Below the pieces are notes generated by a model that was given only the letters and a program-made list of their open reading frames with translations, ran no database searches and had not been told where the DNA came from. 64,000 nucleotides of DNA, taken from assembly GCF_000739815.1 (NCBI RefSeq), contig NZ_BBJJ01000019.1, positions 62,001-126,000 on the forward strand. Reading direction: 5' to 3'. The stretch's first letter is position 1, and each line of letters starts with the position of its first letter. A program made the translations under genes and the position numbers. Below, piece by piece: positions 25,260 through 34,887 of this stretch. This DNA is from Paraburkholderia mimosarum LMG 23256 = NBRC 106338. GTDB lineage: Bacteria > Pseudomonadota > Gammaproteobacteria > Burkholderiales > Burkholderiaceae.

Positions 25260-26294
25260 TTACTGACGTTGAGCCGACGCGAGCGCCGGCTGCGACGCCT
25301 GCGCATCGATCAGCGATTCGATCACCTGGTTCAGATCGGTGCCCGGCTTGACCAGTTGCTCCTGAACCAGGATAGGCGCGGCAGCTTCCAGCGCCTTGAT
25401 CTGTTCCGCGCCCGGTCGAGGGTGACTGAAGTCGTTGCGGCTCAGTTGCAGCCTGGCAACGGCGAGCGACACCTTCGAGTCTTCGGAGACGATTTGCGCC
25501 GCCTCTTCGGGGTGCGCGCCGATCCACTCTCTTGCATGCTCATACACCTTGAGCACGCGCGTTACGGTGTCCGGGTACTGCTTCAGGAACGCGTCGCGCA
25601 CGTTCAGGAAACCCCATGTGTTGAAATTGACGTTGCGGTACAGCAGCCGCGCGCCGTTGTCGACTTCCGCGGCAGCCATGTGGGGATCGAGCCCGGCCCA
25701 CGCATCGACCTGACCGTTGACCAGTGCGGTGCGGCCATCCGGATGCTGGAGATTGACGATCTCGACGTCATCCTTCGTCAGGCCCACCGTATGCAGCGCA
25801 CGCAGCGTGAAGAGGTAGGGATCGGTGCCCTTCGTGGCGGCAATCTTCTTGCCCTTCAGGTCGGCGAGCGACTTCAGCGGCGAATCCTTGCGCACCACCA
25901 GCGCCGTCCACTCCGGGCGCGAAAAGATATACACGGTCTTGATCGGATTGCCGTTCGCCTTGCCGAGCACGGCCGCGAGGCCGGCGGTCGAGCCGATATC
26001 GATCGCGCCGCTATTCAGATACTCCAGTGCGCGATTGCTGCCGAGGCTCAACACCCAGCGCACCTGCGTGTGATCCGGCGCGAACTCCTGCTCGAGCCAG
26101 CCATTGCGTTTGATCACCAGGCTTTCCGGCGAGTAGTACGCGTAGTCGATCTTGAGTTCCGCAGGCGCGGCGGCGGCGGCCCCTGTCGGCGCTGCAACCG
26201 CCGCGAGCAGCCACAGTGCAGCCAGCTTGGGCCAGGCGCGCAGCGACTGGCCGATATGCCGCCGCAGCGGCGTCTTCGTCGATTGGTTCTGCAT
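25260..26294 (-). CDS. ABC periplasmic binding protein, aliphatic sulfonate type (SsuA-like)
   Basis: A 344-residue exported protein; ATG 26294 follows AAGAGGAAAG. The signal peptide has a long basic n-region and ends in the Ala-rich stretch near residue 42. DYAYYSPESLVIKRNGWLEQ, LNSGAIDIGSTAGLAAVLG and KDSPLKSLADLKGKKIAATKG are features of the SsuA/TauA/NMT1-like fold, and the last is the classic sulfonate-binding signature. It delivers an organosulfur or other small anion to the downstream permease. A role in sulfur scavenging is inferred from family only. Confidence 0.88.
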   Translation of the reverse strand: MQNQSTKTPLRRHIGQSLRAWPKLAALWLLAAVAAPTGAAAAAPAELKIDYAYYSPESLVIKRNGWLEQEFAPDHTQVRWVLSLGSNRALEYLNSGAIDIGSTAGLAAVLGKANGNPIKTVYIFSRPEWTALVVRKDSPLKSLADLKGKKIAATKGTDPYLFTLRALHTVGLTKDDVEIVNLQHPDGRTALVNGQVDAWAGLDPHMAAAEVDNGARLLYRNVNFNTWGFLNVRDAFLKQYPDTVTRVLKVYEHAREWIGAHPEEAAQIVSEDSKVSLAVARLQLSRNDFSHPRPGAEQIKALEAAAPILVQEQLVKPGTDLNQVIESLIDAQASQPALASAQRQ

Positions 26295-26459
26295 GTGCTT
26301 TCCTCTTTTTTTGGCTTGTAGCGTGAGGAGCCGCGTGCGCCACGCGGCATACCCGTCGAGCCTGCCAGCATAGAAAGCCCTGCCGCAAAGCGGAACCAAG
26401 AATCAGTCAGATCGAAAGATGCGCAAAGAATATCCTCGCGCGAAGACACGGCCGCCGCG

Positions 26460-26678
26460 TCAACACGCAGCCGGTTTGCCGCGCTGGTCGATCCATAGCC
26501 GAGCCCAGCGGGAGGCATACGCAATGGCGTGATCGGCCTCGAAAAAATAATCGATCGCTTCGAAAGAAAACGACGATCCAGTCGCCGACGACCCGTTCCC
26601 GATCGTCAGGTTCGCCGCATACAGTCCGCTCGGTAACGCATGGGCGGACGGTTCGACGTTGTATCCCTTGTATCGCAT
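26460..26678 (-). CDS. Small conserved hypothetical protein (Burkholderia type)
   Basis: About 72 residues beginning MRYKGYNVEPSAHALPSGLY and containing FSFEAIDYFFEADHAIAYA with RWARLWIDQRG at the end. I recognise the pattern as a small family common in Burkholderia genomes, function unknown. The open frame extends to 26738, but the shorter start at 26678 matches the conserved core best; neither start has a strong ribosome-binding site. No signal peptide or membrane segment. Confidence 0.6.
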   Translation of the reverse strand: MRYKGYNVEPSAHALPSGLYAANLTIGNGSSATGSSFSFEAIDYFFEADHAIAYASRWARLWIDQRGKPAAC

Positions 26679-27042
26679 GAAGGTTCCCATAAAGACACTC
26701 GCGGACACGAGCGTCCGCAGCACTTCATCCTGGTGCAAGAAGCGCGCGGCGCCAAAGAATGCTTTGGCGTTAGCAAATCAGCATGAGCATCACTTCGTCA
26801 TTACGATGCGCATCGCCGCTGAGCGCGCGCTATCGTACGGCTATTTCGCTGCCAGATGTTTCCGCCAAAAAACTGACACGCAATACAGCTGTCGCCTGAT
26901 GCTCCCCACCCCGACCTCGTGACGGCGCGAACACCAATGCCAGAGAGGTCTCGATTCCAAATTAGCGATCCGAAATAATTCTGTGTCGCTTCGTTCCACG
27001 GCACCAAAGGACAAGGTCAGAGTTGGCGTCAACTCAGGGCGC
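26679..27042. other. Intergenic stretch, no gene recognised
   Basis: This stretch lies between the small hypothetical gene and the end of the MHS-family carrier, both on the minus strand. I find no coding pattern, RNA gene or clear terminator. Confidence 0.45.
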
Positions 27043-28329
27043 TCAGCTGCGCCGCTTCCGATACAACACCAATGTCGCCACCAGCCCGCATGCAGCGGCG
27101 AACCCCATCCAGAAGCCGGGTGCTGCCTTGTCGCCGGTGGCCTCTATCAGGTACGTCGAGATCGCCGGCGTGAAGCCACCGAACAGGGCGGTGGCCAGGC
27201 TGTACGCAAGCGAGAAGCCCGCCACCCGCACTTCCACTGGCATCACCTCAGTGAGTGCCACCACCATCGCGCCGTTGTACATGCCGAAGAAGAATGAGAG
27301 CAACTGCAGCACCAGCAACATGCGCCCGAAGCTGGGCGCGGCCGCCAGCCAGGACAGCGCCGGCCAGGACGAGAACAGTGCCAGCACGGTGATCGTCAGC
27401 AGGATCGGGCGGCGGCCGATTCGGTCAGACAGCGCGCCGCCGATCGGCAGCCAGATGAAGTTGGAGATGCCGACGCACAACGTGACGATCAGTGCATCGG
27501 CAGTGCTTAGCTTGAGCACGGTCTTGCCAAACGTAGGCGTGTAGACCGTGATCAGGTAAAAGGTGGTCGTGGTCATTGCCACCAGCATCATGCCGGCGAT
27601 CACGGTTCGCCAGTTGACCAACATCGACTGGAAGACCTCGCTGGTGGCCGGATGATGACGGCGCTGGCTGAATTCCGCGGTCTCCTGCAGCGAGCGGCGC
27701 AGCACAAACAGAAAGGGCACAATAATGCAGCCGATCAGGAAGGGGATGCGCCAGCCCCAGGCGCCCACCTGCTGCGCCGTCAGATAAGCGTTGAGTGCGT
27801 AGCCCAGCGCAGCGGCCACTACGATGGCCACCTGCTGGCTCGCCGACTGCCAGGCCGTATAGAAGCCCTTGTGTCCCGGCGTAGCCATCTCGGCGAGGTA
27901 GACCGATACGCCACCCAGTTCGGCGCCGGCGGAAAAACCCTGCAACAGGCGGCCCATCAGGACCAGGAGCGGGGCCAGCAGGCCGATGGCGGCATAGCCG
28001 GGTACCAGCGCGATCAGGATGGTGCCGCTGGCCATGATCGACAGCGTGACGATCAGGCCTTTGCGGCGCCCGACCCTATCTATATAGGCGCCCAGCATGA
28101 TGGCGCCGAGCGGACGCATCAGGAAACCGGCGCCGAACGCGGCGAAGGTCAGCATCAGCGAGGCGAACTCGCTGTTGGCCGGAAAAAAAGTGTGGGCGAT
28201 GTAGGTGGCATAGAATCCGAACAGGAAGAAGTCGAACTGCTCAAGGAAATTTCCGCTGGTGACCCGCAGCACCATACCCAGCCTGGATGACCGCTGAGTT
28301 GGTGCTGTGCCTGTTAATTTTGCCTCCAT
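27043..28329 (-). CDS. MFS transporter, MHS family (citrate/tricarballylate-like)
   Basis: A 428-residue proton symporter with 12 hydrophobic segments. Helix 1 reads [20 protein letters not shown], the MHS-family start. The loop between helices 2 and 3 has [22 protein letters not shown], and [24 protein letters not shown] follows. This is closest to the citrate and tricarballylate carriers of the family. GGAGG precedes ATG 28329. It stands alone, with no catabolic partner gene alongside, so it may serve a pathway encoded elsewhere. Confidence 0.87.
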   Translation of the reverse strand: MEAKLTGTAPTQRSSRLGMVLRVTSGNFLEQFDFFLFGFYATYIAHTFFPANSEFASLMLTFAAFGAGFLMRPLGAIMLGAYIDRVGRRKGLIVTLSIMASGTILIALVPGYAAIGLLAPLLVLMGRLLQGFSAGAELGGVSVYLAEMATPGHKGFYTAWQSASQQVAIVVAAALGYALNAYLTAQQVGAWGWRIPFLIGCIIVPFLFVLRRSLQETAEFSQRRHHPATSEVFQSMLVNWRTVIAGMMLVAMTTTTFYLITVYTPTFGKTVLKLSTADALIVTLCVGISNFIWLPIGGALSDRIGRRPILLTITVLALFSSWPALSWLAAAPSFGRMLLVLQLLSFFFGMYNGAMVVALTEVMPVEVRVAGFSLAYSLATALFGGFTPAISTYLIEATGDKAAPGFWMGFAAACGLVATLVLYRKRRS

Positions 28330-28706
28330 TGCCGGCCTCCTTCAGGTTTGCCGTCCCGCTGAGGTCGCTAACTGTTTGAGCGCCGCGCGACTCCTGCTGC
28401 ACAATTCAAATATATGCCCTGGCCGCCTCTCCCGCCAGGCAGACGCCGGCCAACAGGCTTTTTCAGCGTGCCCGATGCAAATCGACAATCTAATGGCGTT
28501 CTCGAATGGCCACATAGGGGCGGTGTCATTGCTCCCGATCCGCTTTCCAGGAAATTGAAGGGCCGCTCGGAGCTGCCACATAAACCACACCTAAACCTGG
28601 CCCTCGCCACTTGCCGCCGTCGCCCGTGTCGAGCCTTCCATGCTCTGCCAGCGAACCATCAAGGAAAGGCGTATCTTGTTTCATACTTTGAACTTGCGTA
28701 TCTCCA
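28330..28706. other. Divergent promoter region, no gene recognised
   Basis: The stretch separates the MHS carrier (minus) from the lipoprotein (plus), so it must hold both promoters. I see no diagnostic operator or coding pattern. Confidence 0.45.
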
Positions 28707-29600
28707 ATGAATCCAGTCTGCCGCCACCGGGCACTGGCGAAGTATTCGCTACCGCGCGCCATCACCATCGCCATGACATTGATCGCGATGGGCATCAGCG
28801 GATGCGTTGCCCCGTCACCGCCCTCTTCTAACGCCTCGCAATCACCTGTTCCCGGTCCGACGTCCCTCGATGCTGCGATCGGCAGTTCGCAGCGTGCCGA
28901 GCGCGCCAGGGCGCGCGACGTCTATCGTCATCCGAAGGAGACCCTGCAGTTCTTCGACCTCGGTCCCGCACAAACGGTACTCGAGATCGCACCGGGTAGC
29001 GGTTGGTACACGGATATTCTTGCGCCTTTTCTGCATGACACCGGTCATCTGTATGAGGCTCAATATGTCAGCACCTCAGCGGAACTGAGATCCGAAGACC
29101 GTCAAACCGATGCAGCGTATCTGCGCAAGCTCGCGAGCGCCCCGGCGATCTATGGAAATGTCGTGGTCGGTACTTTGCACGCGGGCGAGTTCACCGGCTT
29201 TGACGCGCATGAGCGATTCGACCGGGTACTCACGTTTCGCAACATCCATAACTGGATCAAGGATGGCCAGCTCGATGCGAACCTGCGCGCGTTCTATGGC
29301 GCGCTGAAATCCGGTGGCGAACTCGGCGTCGAAGAGCATCGCGCCCGGCCGGGCACGAGCGTGCAGCAGATGATCGATACTGGCTACGTGACCGAGGCCT
29401 TCGTCATCGCGCACGCGCAGGCGGCCGGCTTCGTACTCGCCGCGCGCAGCGAGATCAACGAAAACGCGTCGGACACGAAGGATTATCCGCATGGCGTGTG
29501 GTCGCTGCCACCGACCTACGAGGGTGGCGACGCGGACCGCGCACGTTATGCCGCGATCGGAGAATCGGATCGAATGACGCTCAAGTTCGTCAAGCCTTAG
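28707..29600 (+). CDS. Predicted lipoprotein with class I methyltransferase fold
   Basis: A 297-residue protein. After a short basic start come ITIAMTLIAMGISGC, a signal peptide with lipobox-like ISGC, so the mature protein would begin with a lipidated Cys near residue 33. The rest resembles SAM-dependent methyltransferases: ETLQFFDLGPAQTVLEIAPGSGWY carries the glycine-rich motif I (E-x-x-P-G-x-G), and RVLTFRNIHNWI takes the place of motif IV. Proteins like this are annotated as predicted methyltransferases, although SAM is not expected in the periplasm. Either the fold has been reused or it is a different enzyme. The start codon has only a weak ribosome-binding site. It converges on the nitrilase-family gene. 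Confidence 0.78.
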   Translation: MNPVCRHRALAKYSLPRAITIAMTLIAMGISGCVAPSPPSSNASQSPVPGPTSLDAAIGSSQRAERARARDVYRHPKETLQFFDLGPAQTVLEIAPGSGWYTDILAPFLHDTGHLYEAQYVSTSAELRSEDRQTDAAYLRKLASAPAIYGNVVVGTLHAGEFTGFDAHERFDRVLTFRNIHNWIKDGQLDANLRAFYGALKSGGELGVEEHRARPGTSVQQMIDTGYVTEAFVIAHAQAAGFVLAARSEINENASDTKDYPHGVWSLPPTYEGGDADRARYAAIGESDRMTLKFVKP

Positions 29601-29707
29601 CAGGGCACGCCCGCTGTTCACTAATTTCGCAACAACCTCTTGATCTATTGACAAGTAGGTAGCTGGTGCGCAGGGTGCCAGCCCGGTGTGGCAAGCTGGT
29701 TCACGTA

Positions 29708-30496
29708 TCAGGAGGATTGCGCTAACTCGCGCACGTAGCACGGGTATTCCTGCTTCTGCACGCGCGTAGCCTCAGGATCCACCGTGGCGATGCGGAGCGT
29801 CGTCTCCTCACATGTTTCGCCGATTGGCTGGCCGTCAGCCGACACGGCGAAGCCGACGCCGCCGAATACCTGTCCTCGTGGCGCAGTGCCGTGGCGGTTC
29901 GAACTGACGAAGCAGGCCCCCGACACGATGGCGGCCAGCGAGCCGGCTGTTCTCCAGCGATACAGCGATGTGCCGCTTGCGCGAGGCGCGACGATTACGT
30001 CTGCACCTGCGTTGCCGTATGCGCGCGCATGCTCGTTGAAGAAAAGCTCGGTGCAGAGCAGCACACCGACCCTGACGGCGCCAATGTCGACGCAATGAAA
30101 ACCCTCCATGCCGCGCACGAACCAGCTTTCCTCGAAGAAGCCGGGTTCCTGCGGGAAGAATTTTTTGTGATGTATAGGGCGGTAGCGATCGCCTTCGACC
30201 ACGAACGCCTCGTTCGCGAGCCGGTCACCGAACGAGACAGGGCGCGACGAAATCACCGCGCCGACATCCAGTCGACTTAGTTCACCCAGGGCCTGCTCAT
30301 GCAGTTCAACCCAGCGCTGCGCAGCGGCCGCATCGTATTGGGGCTGCTCTGGCAGCCATGTTCCGAATGGCATTTCGTTGGTGACGAGGAGATCCGCGTT
30401 CGCAGCAGAAACCGCACGGCGGATCTGCTCCCAAGCGTCACCCTGCGGCAGCAGGCCCTCGGGCCATTGTACGTACGCGATTCTTGCGCTTTTCAT
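29708..30496 (-). CDS. Carbon-nitrogen hydrolase (nitrilase superfamily)
   Basis: A 262-residue cytoplasmic amidase-like enzyme. The catalytic triad is visible as Glu41 in NEMPFG, Lys in HHKKFFPQEPG and Cys in VLLCTELFF. The N-terminus MKSARIAYVQWPEG follows a strong AAGGAGGAAAG, so ATG 30496 is the clear choice even though the frame stays open upstream. The residues around the Cys (CTELFF rather than the CWDxxFP of aliphatic nitrilases) fit amidohydrolases such as N-carbamoyl or omega-amide hydrolases. The substrate is unknown, and no operon partner is present. Confidence 0.87.
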   Translation of the reverse strand: MKSARIAYVQWPEGLLPQGDAWEQIRRAVSAANADLLVTNEMPFGTWLPEQPQYDAAAAQRWVELHEQALGELSRLDVGAVISSRPVSFGDRLANEAFVVEGDRYRPIHHKKFFPQEPGFFEESWFVRGMEGFHCVDIGAVRVGVLLCTELFFNEHARAYGNAGADVIVAPRASGTSLYRWRTAGSLAAIVSGACFVSSNRHGTAPRGQVFGGVGFAVSADGQPIGETCEETTLRIATVDPEATRVQKQEYPCYVRELAQSS

Positions 30497-30978
30497 CTTT
30501 CCTCCTTGTCGTGTGTCTAGTTGGCTGATTGAATTCAGCGTCGTGCAGAAGGATGGCGGAAGCAGATTTTTGGAGCAGGACGTGTGTAATGCGAGCACTC
30601 GGCGTTTCGACGACAACGTGGCACCCTTCTTATCAGACATTGAATTTTGCCAGTGCGGCGAAAAAAAGTGGGTCGTTCCCACAGCAGTACCGTGGTCGTT
30701 GCAGTTGTGAATGGCCAGGCGCGTGCTGTTAACAGCACGCGCCTGCACGACGATCCGTAGGGCTGCTCCACGAAATGAGGCGAGTTGACAGTCAATCCTC
30801 TCGGACTGTGCGCAATACGGTCACGGCGACGCCATTTTCGCCGCGCCGTGCTCGAAGCGCGCGAAATGACGCTCGAGCGTGCCCTCTGCACGCATGTGTC
30901 GTCGGCGAATCTACGTGATAACGCCCGGAACGCTGGCGCGAGCGAATGGCGTTTCGTGGCACGCATTGGGTCCGACGG
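30497..30978. other. Intergenic stretch containing a perfect 30-base palindrome
   Basis: No gene is recognised in these 482 bases between the nitrilase-family start and the end of the LysR gene. The promoter of the nitrilase-family gene and the terminator of the LysR gene are expected here. The palindrome at 30716-30745 is the only striking element. Confidence 0.5.
30716..30745. repeat. Perfect 30-base palindrome (two 15-base arms)
   Basis: CAGGCGCGTGCTGTT at 30716-30730 is followed directly by its exact reverse complement at 30731-30745. It would make a very stable hairpin in RNA on either strand. There is no T-run on either side. It lies about 240 bases beyond the LysR stop and about 220 bases upstream of the nitrilase-family start, so it could be a terminator/attenuator or a protein-binding site. 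Confidence 0.7.
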
Positions 30979-31917
30979 TCAAACGCCCGCACGTCTCCCC
31001 TGCATTCCAAGCTTGTCTTTCCCTTTCAGCGAGTCCACCAGATGCTGACGGAATCCTTCGGCTGCCGGGGAGACTGCGCGGATCGAAGAGTGGTAGAGGC
31101 ACACCTCACGCATCACTTCCGGTTCTACGATGCGGCGCATGACAAGGCCAAGCGGCCTCGCCAGCAAGCCAACGTAGGCCGGAGCCAGCGTCAACGCCAG
31201 GCCGGCCGCTGCGATGCCGAGCGCGGTGGTGATGTTGTCGACCACGTCCCTGGGGGCAATGCGCTCGTCGTCTGCCGCGCCGGTGTGCATGAGCGACACA
31301 TTACGTTCGTAGTCCCGGCCTGCGGCAACCAGCGGTTGCTTTCGCAAATCGCCCCATGTAATCCGGGCTCGCTTTGCGAAGTCGTGCTCCGGGGCGCACC
31401 AAAGCACCCACGGGCTCTTGAACAGACTCATACGTGTCACGTCATCGCCAACCACCTGGTCCGGCCCGATAGCGAGGTCGACGTCTGCATTGGCTACCAT
31501 GTCGACGAGATCATCGACTGCCGTATCCCGAATCCGGATAACCACCTTGGGATGGCTCTGCCCATACGTCTTCATGGCGACAGGCAACATCGTCGTTGCA
31601 ATCACAAGCGGGGCCGCAATCCGAACGATCCCCGCAGCGCGATTCCGGATATCGTCCGCCGCGGCCTGGGCCAGTTCGATATTCCTCAACACGGTCCTCG
31701 CGTGAACGACGAACTCCCGCCCCGCCGGTGCCAGCGCAACGCTGCGCGTGGTGCGATCAAACAAGCGAAAACCCACACCGGCTTCGAGTTCCGCAATCAG
31801 CAAACTCACGGCAGACGGGGACAGGTTCAGGCGCTCCCCGGCCCGCGCAAAATTGCGGACGTCCGCCACGGTAAGGAAAGCAGCAAGTTGCTTTGGCGTA
31901 AATCGGGCACCGGACAC
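30979..31917 (-). CDS. LysR-family transcriptional regulator
   Basis: A 312-residue regulator if the GTG at 31917 is used. The winged helix-turn-helix covers about residues 4-63 (FTPKQLAAFLTVADVRNFARA, LNLSPSAVSLLIAELE, LFDRTTRSVALAPAG), followed by a substrate-binding domain of the usual length. An upstream in-frame ATG at 32004 would run through the divergent promoter region, so it is less likely. It is transcribed away from the MFS/FAD-oxidase pair and probably controls it. The inducer is likely a 2-hydroxy acid or the transported compound, by inference from the neighbours. Confidence 0.87.
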   Translation of the reverse strand: MSGARFTPKQLAAFLTVADVRNFARAGERLNLSPSAVSLLIAELEAGVGFRLFDRTTRSVALAPAGREFVVHARTVLRNIELAQAAADDIRNRAAGIVRIAAPLVIATTMLPVAMKTYGQSHPKVVIRIRDTAVDDLVDMVANADVDLAIGPDQVVGDDVTRMSLFKSPWVLWCAPEHDFAKRARITWGDLRKQPLVAAGRDYERNVSLMHTGAADDERIAPRDVVDNITTALGIAAAGLALTLAPAYVGLLARPLGLVMRRIVEPEVMREVCLYHSSIRAVSPAAEGFRQHLVDSLKGKDKLGMQGRRAGV

Positions 31918-31926
31918 AACGACCTC

Positions 31927-31948
31927 TATTGAACAGGTTTTCTCAATA
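31927..31948. promoter_or_regulatory. Candidate LysR-type operator
   Basis: TATTGA at 31927-31932 and TCAATA at 31943-31948 form a 6-base inverted repeat with a 10-base spacer, containing the T-N11-A pattern of LysR regulators. It lies just upstream of the regulator's favoured start and about 90 bases upstream of the divergent MFS gene. A TTATTGAA element at about 31973-31980 could be a second half-site. Confidence 0.55.
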
Positions 31949-32037
31949 ATAAGCGAGAAATCATCGTTTGTCTTATTGAATTGCCCGACGCAAACTTCCG
32001 TCACAAAAACCGACTATTCCGACTCAGGAGACACATC

Positions 32038-33369
32038 GTGGCGCACCCATTCACCGCGCACCTCGAGCAGGAGGAACAGCTCGAAGAACGCGCTTACTCG
32101 ATCGTTACCTGGCGGCTGGTGCCGTTCCTCTGTCTGTGCTTCGTCATCGCATTCCTGGACCGCGTGAACATTGCCTTTGCGAAACTGCAGATGGTCTCGG
32201 AGCTGGGCTGGAGCGAGCAGGTCTACGGCTTCGGCGCCGGCATCTTCTTTCTCGCCTATTTCGTATGCGAGGTACCGAGCAATCTGATCATGCATCGGGT
32301 CGGCGCACGTCGATGGATCGCCCGGATCATGATTTCGTGGGCCGTGCTGACAGGCCTCATGGCATTCGTTCACACGACGACGGCCTTCTATGTGGTCCGC
32401 TTCCTGATCGGCGCTGCGGAAGCGGGCTTCTTTCCAGGAATCATCCTTTACCTGACCTACTGGTATCCGGCGAGGCGTCGGAGCCGCGTGATCGCGACGT
32501 TCATGACGGCGATTCCAATCGCCGGAGTAAGCGGCGGCATTCTCTCAGGATGGATTCTGTCAACGTTTCACGGGTTGGCCGGCCTCTCCGGATGGCAATG
32601 GCTGTTCGTGATGGAAAGCGTACCGTCGCTGATCGTCGGCATCGTTGCACTGTTCTATCTCGACGACAGTATCCGCAACGCGAAGTGGCTGGACGACGAA
32701 GCGCGTTCCCGGCTGATTGCGAACATCGAAGCCGAGTCACAGACCAAACAGACGGTATCGCTCCCCGCAGCGTTGCGCCGACCCGCAGTTTGGCTGCTGG
32801 CATTGGCATACTTCGGCTCCGCGATGGGACAGTACGGTTTCGGTTTCTGGTTGCCGTCGATCATCAAGCATATGGGCGTCGCTTCTACGCTGAATGTCGG
32901 CCTGTTGTCAGCGATTCCATACGCGTTCGGCATCGTCGCGATGCTGGCGGTCGGGCGCAGCGCAGATCGAAGCGGCGAGCATCGCTGGCATTACCTTGTA
33001 CCTTGCGCTGCCGCTGCGCTTGGGCTGGCAGTGGCCGCGCTCTATAGCGGGCAGCAATTGGTCTCGCTTGCCGCGCTGACCGTTGCATGCATGGGATTGC
33101 AGTGCCTTGCGCCCGTGTTCTGGCGCATTCCAACCTCGTTGCTGGGTGGAGTTGCAGCGGCCGCTGGCATCGCACTGATCAACTCCATCGGCAACCTCGC
33201 CGGGTTCGTCAGCCCCTACATGATTGGCTGGATCGTGGACCACAGCGGTAGCGCGAACGTCGCGCTTTATGTCATCGCGGCGTTCCTGTTGTTGTCGGCA
33301 GGCATCGTTTTTGGGCTACCGCGCAATGCCGGCCGTGATCGGCTATCCAACATCGGACCAACGCAATGA
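32038..33369 (+). CDS. MFS transporter, anion:cation symporter (ACS) family
   Basis: A 443-residue, 12-helix carrier. GTG 32038 is chosen because AGGAG lies eight bases before it. RLVPFLCLCFVIAFLDRVNIAFAKLQM is the ACS-family helix 1, and VRFLIGAAEAGFFPGIILYLTYWYP is its helix 4 signature, as in phthalate, hydroxyphenylacetate and glucarate carriers. The gene overlaps the following FAD oxidase gene (ATGA), so import of the oxidase substrate, an organic hydroxy acid, is the likely role. Confidence 0.88.
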   Translation: MAHPFTAHLEQEEQLEERAYSIVTWRLVPFLCLCFVIAFLDRVNIAFAKLQMVSELGWSEQVYGFGAGIFFLAYFVCEVPSNLIMHRVGARRWIARIMISWAVLTGLMAFVHTTTAFYVVRFLIGAAEAGFFPGIILYLTYWYPARRRSRVIATFMTAIPIAGVSGGILSGWILSTFHGLAGLSGWQWLFVMESVPSLIVGIVALFYLDDSIRNAKWLDDEARSRLIANIEAESQTKQTVSLPAALRRPAVWLLALAYFGSAMGQYGFGFWLPSIIKHMGVASTLNVGLLSAIPYAFGIVAMLAVGRSADRSGEHRWHYLVPCAAAALGLAVAALYSGQQLVSLAALTVACMGLQCLAPVFWRIPTSLLGGVAAAAGIALINSIGNLAGFVSPYMIGWIVDHSGSANVALYVIAAFLLLSAGIVFGLPRNAGRDRLSNIGPTQ

Positions 33370-34760
33370 CCCCGAACATCAATCAGCCTGACCCATTCGT
33401 CGCGGCGCTCACCACGGTACTCGGCGACGCTTCGGTCGTCCGCGATGCGTCAGTCGCGTCGGCCCATGCCGGAGACTGGAGTGAAGCGGCACGCTGCACG
33501 CCCGGCATCGTTGTGTTTCCGCGCACACCGCAGCAGGTGGCCGTGACACTGGAGATATGTGGCCGTTTTCGTCGCCGCGTCGTCGTGCAAGGTGGCCTGA
33601 CGGGACTCGCTGGAGGCGCGACGCCGCGCGAAGGCGAAGTTGCGCTTTCTTTATCGAAGCTCGATACGATCGAGGAAATCGACACGATAGGCGGCACTGC
33701 CACGGTGCAGGCAGGCGTCATTCTCGAAGAGTTGCAGCGACACGTCGAAGAAGAAGGCTGGTATTTCCCGCTCGATCTCGGCGCTCGCGGCTCGTGCCAG
33801 ATCGGCGGCAACGCGGCCGTCAACGCCGGCGGCAACCGGGTGATCCGCTTCGGCACGATGCGCGACATGGTGCTCGGCCTCGAAGTCGCATTGCCCGACG
33901 GGCGTTTGCTCAGCATGCTCAATCGCGTCACGAAGAACACGACGGGCGTGGATCTGAAGCACCTGTTCATCGGCAGCGAGGGTACGCTGGGCGTGATCAC
34001 GAGGCTCGTCATCAAGCTTTCCCCCCAGCCTGCGAACGCATGCACGGCGCTCTGTGCGCTTCCGTCGTTTGATGCCGCAACGCGGCTCGTTCGCGACGCG
34101 CGCGCGAGACTGCCGGGCCTCTCCGCATTCGAGGTCATGTGGGACGACTTCATGGTCGCCGCGCGCGAGATCCAGACATTGAGGCCCGCGTTCGACGCGC
34201 CTGCGCCGGTGTATGCATTGATGGAAACGCTCGGCACCGACGAAGCTGGCGAACGGCAGCAACTCGAGGCGTTTCTCGCGGATGCGTTCGACCGCGGGCT
34301 CGTCGCCGACGCCATAGTGGCCCAGTCGATGGACGACGCGCAGCGGCTTTGGGCCTATCGCGAGACCGTCGGCGAGTTGCTGTCTCATCTCAAGCCGCAC
34401 GCCGCATTCGACGTTGGGGTTCCGATGGCAGCAATGGAGCGCTTCGTCGACTCGACACGCAAAGCACTCACGCAGCAGTTTCCGCACCAACGTCACCTGT
34501 TCTTTGGACATATCGGCGACGGAAACCTTCATGTGCTCTCGGGGCCCCACCACAGCCCGGAGGACCTGCATCGCGTTGAAGACCTGGTCTATCGAGCGGT
34601 CGCTGATGTCGGTGGCTCGATCTCTGCGGAGCATGGCATCGGGGTCGTGAAGCGAGACTTTCTGCACCATAGTCGCTCTGCTGACGAGATTGCGTTGATG
34701 CAGGAAATCAAGAACTTGCTGGACCCCGCAGGCGTGCTCAATGCTGGCCGGATTCTTTGA
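33366..34760 (+). CDS. FAD-linked oxidase, D-2-hydroxyacid dehydrogenase type (GlcD-like)
   Basis: A 464-residue flavoprotein. It has a PCMH-type FAD-binding domain at residues 40-220 (VVVQGGLTGLAGGATP, then GSCQIGGNAAVNAGGNRVIRFG and IGSEGTLGVITRL) and a C-terminal FAD-oxidase domain with HLFFGHIGDGNLHV and SAEHGIGVVKR. This is the glycolate / D-lactate / D-2-hydroxyglutarate dehydrogenase family, which passes electrons to quinone, ETF or cytochrome. An etfBA pair is present later in the window, but no direct link is shown. The gene is co-transcribed with the ACS-family carrier, so the imported compound is probably a D-2-hydroxy acid. Confidence 0.87.
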   Translation: MTPNINQPDPFVAALTTVLGDASVVRDASVASAHAGDWSEAARCTPGIVVFPRTPQQVAVTLEICGRFRRRVVVQGGLTGLAGGATPREGEVALSLSKLDTIEEIDTIGGTATVQAGVILEELQRHVEEEGWYFPLDLGARGSCQIGGNAAVNAGGNRVIRFGTMRDMVLGLEVALPDGRLLSMLNRVTKNTTGVDLKHLFIGSEGTLGVITRLVIKLSPQPANACTALCALPSFDAATRLVRDARARLPGLSAFEVMWDDFMVAAREIQTLRPAFDAPAPVYALMETLGTDEAGERQQLEAFLADAFDRGLVADAIVAQSMDDAQRLWAYRETVGELLSHLKPHAAFDVGVPMAAMERFVDSTRKALTQQFPHQRHLFFGHIGDGNLHVLSGPHHSPEDLHRVEDLVYRAVADVGGSISAEHGIGVVKRDFLHHSRSADEIALMQEIKNLLDPAGVLNAGRIL

Positions 34761-34887
34761 AAGACTGAATGGAAGCAACGTGAAGATAATCGTCGCAGCA
34801 AAGAGCGACGTTCGCGTCGAAGGTGACCGTCGCTGAGGAGGGTGGACAACCGCGGGCCGAAGTGGTGCGCGAAGTGGCCGGCGGTAG

